Shown here: positions 58,763 through 64,000 of the stretch, one piece after another
How the letters are laid out: the number at the start of each line of letters is the position of its first letter
Position numbering within the stretch: position 1 is the stretch's first letter
Assembly: GCA_000611775.1 (NCBI GenBank)
Contig: KK106981.1
Location: forward strand, 627,592 to 691,591
DNA length: 64,000 bases
Origin: Umbilicaria muhlenbergii
Lineage: Eukaryota > Ascomycota > Lecanoromycetes > Umbilicariales > Umbilicariaceae
Reading direction: 5' to 3'
Notes under the pieces: model-generated
The model's database searches: none
What the model was told of the DNA's origin: nothing
The model's input: the letters and a program-made list of their open reading frames with translations, nothing else
Translations under genes and position numbers: made by a program

Positions 58763-61218
58763 CTATCTTTTGCGCCTATGGATTTTCCACTCCGCTTTGG
58801 CAACGCGCATGAGTAATTCTTCATCTCTAATCGGAATCCAACTTGTGAGGACCTTCATGGCATTCTCAAAGTCGGAGTCTAGTAGGATCTCCCGAGTACC
58901 ATCAATGAGTGCTGCCGATGTAGCGTGCAGGACATCCAGACCACCGTCGAAATTGTGTTCGACCGCATTGCCAGGCGAAGGGGACAGGTCCGGGTCGGCG
59001 TCGCCAAGCAGCAAGAAGACGTCCCAAACACGCAACTGGGCCGGGAATGGGATTGAATAGTTAAAGAGCGTCAAATACCAGCGCGTGCCATATGCCGTCG
59101 AGGATATGCCGAGCTCGGTCTATACGGAATTAATGATTGGATGGGGGAAATAAGTACCACAAGGACGGAATGACCCACCAGCTTCTTCGCCACCTCACTG
59201 TCACCTAGCCATGTCTTCTCGAACTCTTCAAGAGCTTGCATTAGGCCTTCAAACCCGGACTGGTACAGCCGCTCAAGACCTCTCAGCTGCCACAACCGGA
59301 CGAGCATGACGAAAGTCATCTCTTCGTCGAAATAACAGAGCAGTGTTGCGGCCAGAGCAGCCATGCCTTGAACGTAACCGGTGTCAGGAAAGTAGATTGA
59401 CAAAGCATGCAGGACCCGGAACAAGAGTCTTTGCCCACCCCGGTACCTTCGCCGAAACATGATATGGCTGTTTATCGTACGAGGCACATCTATGTCAATC
59501 TGTACATCGTCTGGAGAGCTCTGGCCAAGCAGCATGTGAAATGCTCCAATGAGCTCATTATCGGACGGACTCCCTTTCTTTCGTTTCGCGCTTGCTGTCA
59601 GGAAAGCATGCCATGCCGTCGCCCGCCATCGGTCAGGTATGCCTTTCCATGTCCTCTCTATCAGCTTCGGGCTCTTGGTATCGAACTCGAACATCATGCC
59701 GCCACCATTCTTATTCTTTCCGACCATCTTTGCCATCTTCCTCCACTTCTCCTCTCTTTCCCATTCCTTCCTCTTCAGTTCGTTGGCTGCTTTCCCGCCC
59801 TCTTCGTGCTCGGCGATATCAGCTAAGCCGGGGGGTAATGTAAGCATATCTCCCGCCTCGTCCATACACCGGCGAGTTCGATTGTGCGGCAACCTGTTCG
59901 TAGCTGAGCGGATTCTCGAGTTGCTCCCACTCACATTCCCTTCGTAAGACCCTTTGTGCGACCCTCGAGAGGATGGGGGCTTCAAGGATGTGGATGAGGG
60001 TTTTCTGAGTGGGAAGGGAGTAGTCGCCGCACCTGTGGAGACCACTCCCGAGGGCGTTCGCTTCAATGCACTTCGTTGTGCTCTGGGTGCTTCTGAAGCG
60101 AGCAGGAGGAGCGTCGATACCCGCTGCAAGCGTGGTGGGTCTGGTGAGGTTGCACAGGTGGAATTGGACAAGGGTCTTTGTGAAGGCAATTTGCGTGGTA
60201 CAATGAAACCATAACGATCTACATCCCCGCCATTGACATTTCCCCAGTCTTCAATCCCACCAGCCAGCTCAGTCTCCTCTCGCTGGATTGAGCTTTCTCT
60301 GCGACTGTCTACGGTAGTAGGCTGTGAAGAGTCCTGAGTGGTCATCTCCAGCACTTCCTGAGGAGGCAGTGTATCCTTATACTGTAATGGCGCCCTGAGG
60401 CTGCCATCTGTGGGTGCAACCTCTTCAGAGGTCATGCCGCTGCCGCTTCGGGAGAACCTTCCAGCACTCCATCTAGTCTCCTCGTCATTTCCACACTCAT
60501 ACATCGAGCGTACCTTTTGCGATAGTATTTCGTCATCCGCCGACAAAACCCGCGAAGGTATGCGCACTGAGGGCGAGAGCGTTGACGCGTGGGGCTGGCG
60601 CCGGATTCCACCGTCTAACGTATGTCCATTGGAAGCTTTTTCCGCGTGGTTGGCTTTCTTGCCCCCGATAAGCATGCTTCCCCTCTTCGAGAATTCTACC
60701 CGCCCTGGCGACGTGAGGTCATCGAAGCTGCCATTGGGTATAGCCGTTGTGATCCCCAAGAATGGCGTTTCGGGAGGCAGCGAGCGCCCACCGTACCCAT
60801 TCAGTGCCTGCATCGTTTGGTCGCCCCCTTCGCTTGACGTGTTCAGGGACACTGCACGTCCGTCTTCGACTGTCATTGGCGGTGGACTTGACGAGTGAGC
60901 GAGGCTCGCCGACGACTCAACGTCTGTGGCCAGGGTGGTGCGACTATCTCTTGCCGTCAAGCTCGAAGTGGCCAGGCCCGAATCCCGCCGGAGATCATCA
61001 TACAAGCGCGAGCGAGCCTTACTTGCAGGTACATGCGCATCCGGAGTGCTCGTTGGACGTCGGGGTCTTGTAGTGGTATGATGCGGTGATGTTGACCGGG
61101 GAAGTGCAACGGTCACGGGGATTGGTGGCCGTGCGATGATAGTGTTTTCGTAGGGAATCGCTTTCAAGCTGTCCCTGGCGCCTGGTCCGGGATTCGATTG
61201 TGCATGCGACGTCTTCAT
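58763..61218 (-). CDS. TBC-domain RabGAP
   Basis: Exon 1 61218-59179, intron 59120-59178 (GTGGGT...TATAG), exon 2 59119-58763, TAG stop; about 798 residues. The first 500 or so residues are Ser/Thr/Pro-rich and probably disordered. A Lys/Glu-rich segment (ELKRKEWEREEKWRKMAK) precedes the TBC domain, which starts near residue 520 (KGIPDRWRATAW). Both catalytic fingers of Rab GTPase-activating proteins are present: Arg near residue 580 in the IDIDVPRT motif and Gln near 617 in YVQGM. The domain continues across the intron (TELGISSTAYGTRWYLTLF, FPAQLRVWDVFLLLGD). It should speed GTP hydrolysis by a Rab in membrane traffic; which Rab cannot be told from sequence. The start ATG at 61218 is the first in a long open frame; a shorter start is possible. 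Confidence 0.88.
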
Positions 61219-61480
61219 GTTTCAACGGCCGTAGAAGTACGCTCTCGTCATTGCGCTGCGAAAGAGCTGAAGCTGAAAAGGCGACCAAGCTTCAGTTTGG
61301 CGCAGATGAAGAGCTCGGGACGACTCTGAACACGCCACGACCAAAGGGAATTATTGTTTTAGTGTCATCCAGTCGGCGATGCAGGTGCCAGGAGGACGAG
61401 ACAAATGAGCAGGTTGCAGGCGGACAGCACGCGCGCGGTACAGGCCGATGCATCGAAGCAGACTGTATGCTGCACGTTGT

Positions 61481-61563
61481 ACCGAGTGCAGAGGACCGAG
61501 TGCAGAGGACTGAGTGCAGAGTACCGAGTGCAGAGTACCGAGTGCAGTGTACAGAGTACAGAG
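61481..61563. repeat. minisatellite of ACCGAGTGCAG units
   Basis: Five to six imperfect units of about 11-12 bases based on ACCGAGTGCAGAG, degrading into TACAGAGTACAGAG and then a GGAGTACGGAGTCCGGAGCACGG series up to about 61615. It lies about 270-400 bases upstream of the TBC gene start. Confidence 0.8.
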
Positions 61564-61632
61564 CAGCTTACCTGAACGGAGTACGGAGTCCGGAGCACGG
61601 GGTCCGGAGCACGGGGGCCGGGGGGCGAGTGC

Positions 61633-61682
61633 TTCCTTCCTTCCTTCCTTCCTTCCTTCCTTCCCTTCCTTTCCTTCCCTCA
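61633..61682. repeat. CTTC/CCTT microsatellite
   Basis: A pyrimidine-only run of CTTC repeats with a few interruptions (CCCTTCCTTT) about 420 bases upstream of the TBC gene start; on the TBC sense strand it is a GAAG purine tract. Confidence 0.9.
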
Positions 61683-63493
61683 GATCTGGGGGGCGTCGGG
61701 GTGGTACGAGGGGGGGTTCAGGTACGGCAACTACCGTGCTGACCTGGCTGTCGCGTCCGGAGCGCTAGCCTCTAGAGCGCTAGGCTGGTGGCCTGCGAGG
61801 CGTGCAAACCTGAAGTGCCATGAATGATTTGCTCGTCCAGGCCGAAGCCTGTCGCATCGGCTCGACCGAGACTAGCCAATCTGCCGGATCGTCCGTGCGC
61901 GCTTTTCGCTGCACTGCTGCACTGCTGCAGGGCTGGCAGGCGGGCAGTGAGGGATTGATAAGATCTGTCACGGTCAAATCATCCGCCAAGGTACCGCGGT
62001 ACGAGTCGAGTAGAATACACCCCGCTAGTAATCACCGCCTTACCATCTGGAAGGTCAGGGCCTGGCAAACATGGTGCGTGCAACAATACAATCGCGAGGA
62101 TCCCGGAGGCAAAGCCACGGCAATCTCACGTCTTTCAAAGCACGGCTGAGGCCGACCTGCTCGTCATGCTCGTAGCTCTGCTTGTGCGACCCTCGTCCGG
62201 GTTCGTGGTTTCACGGCGTGGCATGAATTATGAGGCCCAATGGGCGGAGCGTTCGAGTGTGGCCTGCTTGACCACTCGTGCCCTCCTGAGCATGGAAGCT
62301 ATATGAGCTGGGGCATGTGTTATCGGGCGCAGGAAAGGGCGGTCTGCAAAGTCGAGGGGAAGGCATGGCCGTGAAGGGTTCCAACCTTTGGGGAAAAGGG
62401 TCTGCTATCTATTCATTGAGATCGGTCCTGCCCACGATGCAGGTGCGAGTGGGGGCGTGAGGAAGAGGGCCGATGTCGGTTGGGCTGTTGGGCACCACGG
62501 CCGATGCGAGCACGCCGAGGGCAGAGAGGGGAGATTACCTGGCTCTTATAATGCTTGCAGTGCGTGATGCGCCAGGCTAGATCCATCCGCCCATGTCAGG
62601 TAGTTAGGGCTCCCGTGTGTAACATCACACGTACCGGGGAGCGCTGTCCGGTGCATGTGCGTGCCTGACGGCCTCTGCTCGCGGCGTGAGGCGTGAGGCG
62701 GTACTTGCGAGAGACGCCAAGGTACTCTTGCCTGACGGCTGCCAGCATCTCGCCTCGCCTTCGGCAACACAAGGCCGCGAACCACACGGCAGGTGCACGG
62801 CGGGAGCGTGCCACCATTGGCCACTGGCCTGTCTCTGGCCTTCGGCGCATACGACCAAAGTAGTCTCTCTGAATTGCTGCAATATCTGGCCTAGCCCGTG
62901 CCGCCGCACACCGCATCGTGCCATCGTCATGCCACATCCACCCACACAAACACCCTCCGGGCTAACCAGGTCGGAGGGCACAAACAACCCGGAATCCACG
63001 CTCGACAGCGCACCCAGACCGGCCAACCATTGGGCCCGCGCTGGTGGCACTGACGCTCCTCTGTCCTGGCCGCCTCGGGTGCTGTGTGAATGACAGCTTA
63101 CCGTTCGAGCTCGCCACCGGCTCTGCATCCACGCTATCAGACACCGCCCGCTTTCCAACCATTGAGCCCACGACACTTGTACGGCACATGCTGTCGCTCG
63201 GGACTGCTCATGTGAAGCACTGGGCCTCTCTCAATCGCACCAATGGCCGCGTCTAATACCCGCCGGCCTTGACTCGCCGTTGAAGCGGCAACGGAATTGC
63301 TAAGGAAGCTAACGTCCCCTGATGGCCCCGAAGCCCTATCACAGCAGGAGAGCAAGGGCCGGGAACACGGAAGTCGAGGCTAACGTGTGAATCGGATGCA
63401 CTTGTTGGCAAGCAAAGCGGGGTCAAAGGGCATGTGCTCAACAGTCGACGAGGGCAGGGCCTCGTGAAGGGACGGCCAGAGTCGGGGGGAAGG

Positions 63494-63756
63494 GTATATA
63501 AAGGGGGTCGAGGACTGCCCGGAATCGCCTTCTCCTTCTTCTCTATCTTCTCGTTCCAACTCTTCTCTCCATCACTACTACAACTCCTTTGCAGCAAACT
63601 TCACCTCGCTTGCTTCCCGTCGTACCGTGCTTGCTCCAAGCTCTCTTGCCTTTTGCTCTACCTACTCTTGCGTCTCATCCCTCTATCCTTCCAAGACCAC
63701 TCGTCGTCGTTTGCCTTTGTGCAAGCCAGCCAGCTCAAGCACTCTCTTTTGCCATC
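63494..63756 (+). promoter_or_regulatory. TATA box and CT-rich leader of the rightmost gene
   Basis: GGGTATATAAAGGGG centred near 63498 is a clear TATA box. About 30 bases downstream a long pyrimidine-rich tract begins (TTCTCCTTCTTCTCTATCTTC, about 63529-63600), which fungal genes with strong promoters often have around the transcription start. The leader would be about 225 bases to the ATG at 63757. No upstream ATG-free claim is made; several ATG triplets need checking. Confidence 0.65.
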
Positions 63757-64000
63757 ATGCCTGCCACTACAGCCTACCGTCAGCCCGCATTTCCCTCCTT
63801 GCCCCTCACTGTGCCCGGCAAATCACCATACTCCACTCCTCCGGCCCACACGGCGAGTTACAACCGTGTCTCCATGTCTCCTCCCGAAGCCGGCTCAAGC
63901 GTGAACACATCCGCGGTTCCGTCGTTGACCTCTAGTACATATGGAGGTAGCGTTGCCAGCGACTATGACAGCTCCCACGGTGGCTCTTCGGGCGTGGACC
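63757..64000 (+). CDS. conserved-looking fungal protein, 5' part only
   Basis: Starts at ATG 63757 in a good context (GCCATCATG) and stays open to the window end, 81 codons. The visible N-terminus is rich in Pro, Ser, Thr and Tyr (FPSLPLTVPGKSPY, RVSMSPPEAGSSV, SDYDSSHGGSSGVD) and looks disordered. It resembles, from memory, the start of an uncharacterised protein conserved in many Pezizomycotina; I cannot name a function. The strong TATA box and CT-rich leader suggest high or regulated expression. Truncated by the window edge. Confidence 0.7.
   Translation, partial: MPATTAYRQPAFPSLPLTVPGKSPYSTPPAHTASYNRVSMSPPEAGSSVNTSAVPSLTSSTYGGSVASDYDSSHGGSSGVD

Larger units (their letters stand above)
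61219..63480. other. GC-rich intergenic DNA with microsatellites; no gene recognised
   Basis: About 2.3 kb between the divergently arranged TBC gene and the rightmost gene. Many overlapping frames are open on both strands because GC is high, up to 183 codons (63176-62625). None resembles a known protein, and different strands are open together. It probably holds both promoters. Confidence 0.45.

Noticed and set aside
62546-63176. Overlapping open frames of 90-183 codons on the minus strand and others on the plus strand
   Set aside because: High GC leaves several frames open at once on both strands; no recognisable protein, splice pattern or start context.
1-64000. tRNA genes, rRNA, CRISPR arrays, bacterial-type operons
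   Set aside because: Manual reading for B-box-like GGTTCGA sequences (for example near 49523) gave no foldable tRNA. No regularly spaced repeats of CRISPR type; gene structure is eukaryotic.

Overview
The window looks like a chromosome segment of a filamentous ascomycete (Pezizomycotina, possibly Dothideomycetes). Genes have short GT-AG introns of about 50-70 bases. They encode a Sfi1-type spindle pole protein, a cytosolic isoleucyl-tRNA synthetase and a TBC-domain RabGAP. Neighbouring genes are of typical filamentous-fungal accessory families (MBOAT acyltransferase, P450, SAT4/rhodopsin-like membrane protein). The class assignment is inference; the kingdom and subphylum are well supported.

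Layout. 1-4.3 kb: moderate GC, one decayed MBOAT-type acyltransferase gene (minus strand), otherwise nothing recognised. 4.3-44.6 kb: an AT-rich, CpG-poor island made almost wholly of transposable elements nested inside one another. The order can be read from long terminal repeats (LTRs) and target-site duplications (TSDs). The host element E (KRBA2/SCAND3-like integrase) is split by A2 (LTR element, 5743-27089, TSD CATTA) and by C (28732-43514, TSD ATCAG). A2 is split by A1, the same family in opposite orientation (6490-21612, TSD TGAGG). A1 is split by B (11133-18909, TSD ATTTC) and by a TA-inserted palindromic MITE (19549-20668). B carries a second MITE copy (12613-13592). C is split by D (34651-42937, TSD GAAAC). 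A-D are Ty3/gypsy-like, with chromodomain-like ends recognised in A, C and D. 44.7-45.0 kb: a 269-base near-perfect hairpin. 45.7-49 kb: a truncated P450 pseudogene and a damaged SAT4/rhodopsin-like gene. 50.6-61.2 kb: three intact minus-strand housekeeping genes (SFI1, IleRS, TBC RabGAP). 61.2-63.75 kb: GC-rich intergenic DNA with microsatellites. 63.757 kb to the end: the start of a conserved-looking plus-strand gene with a TATA box and a CT-rich leader.

Main points. (1) The elements have decayed by C-to-T transitions on both strands, but the preferred context is not the CpA of classical RIP. Between the two LTRs of D I count 23 differences, all transitions: 10 at CpG, 8 at CpC, 5 at CpT and none at CpA. 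This explains why premature stops are mostly TGA at former Trp or Arg codons. (2) B and D each carry, between pol and the 3' LTR and on the opposite strand, an uncharacterised reading frame with a shared C-x2-C-x2-L-H-x2-[C/Y] motif and an acidic C-terminus. (3) Damage in the flanking accessory genes, including a TGG-to-TGA change in the SAT4 gene, suggests that the mutational process reaches beyond the repeats.
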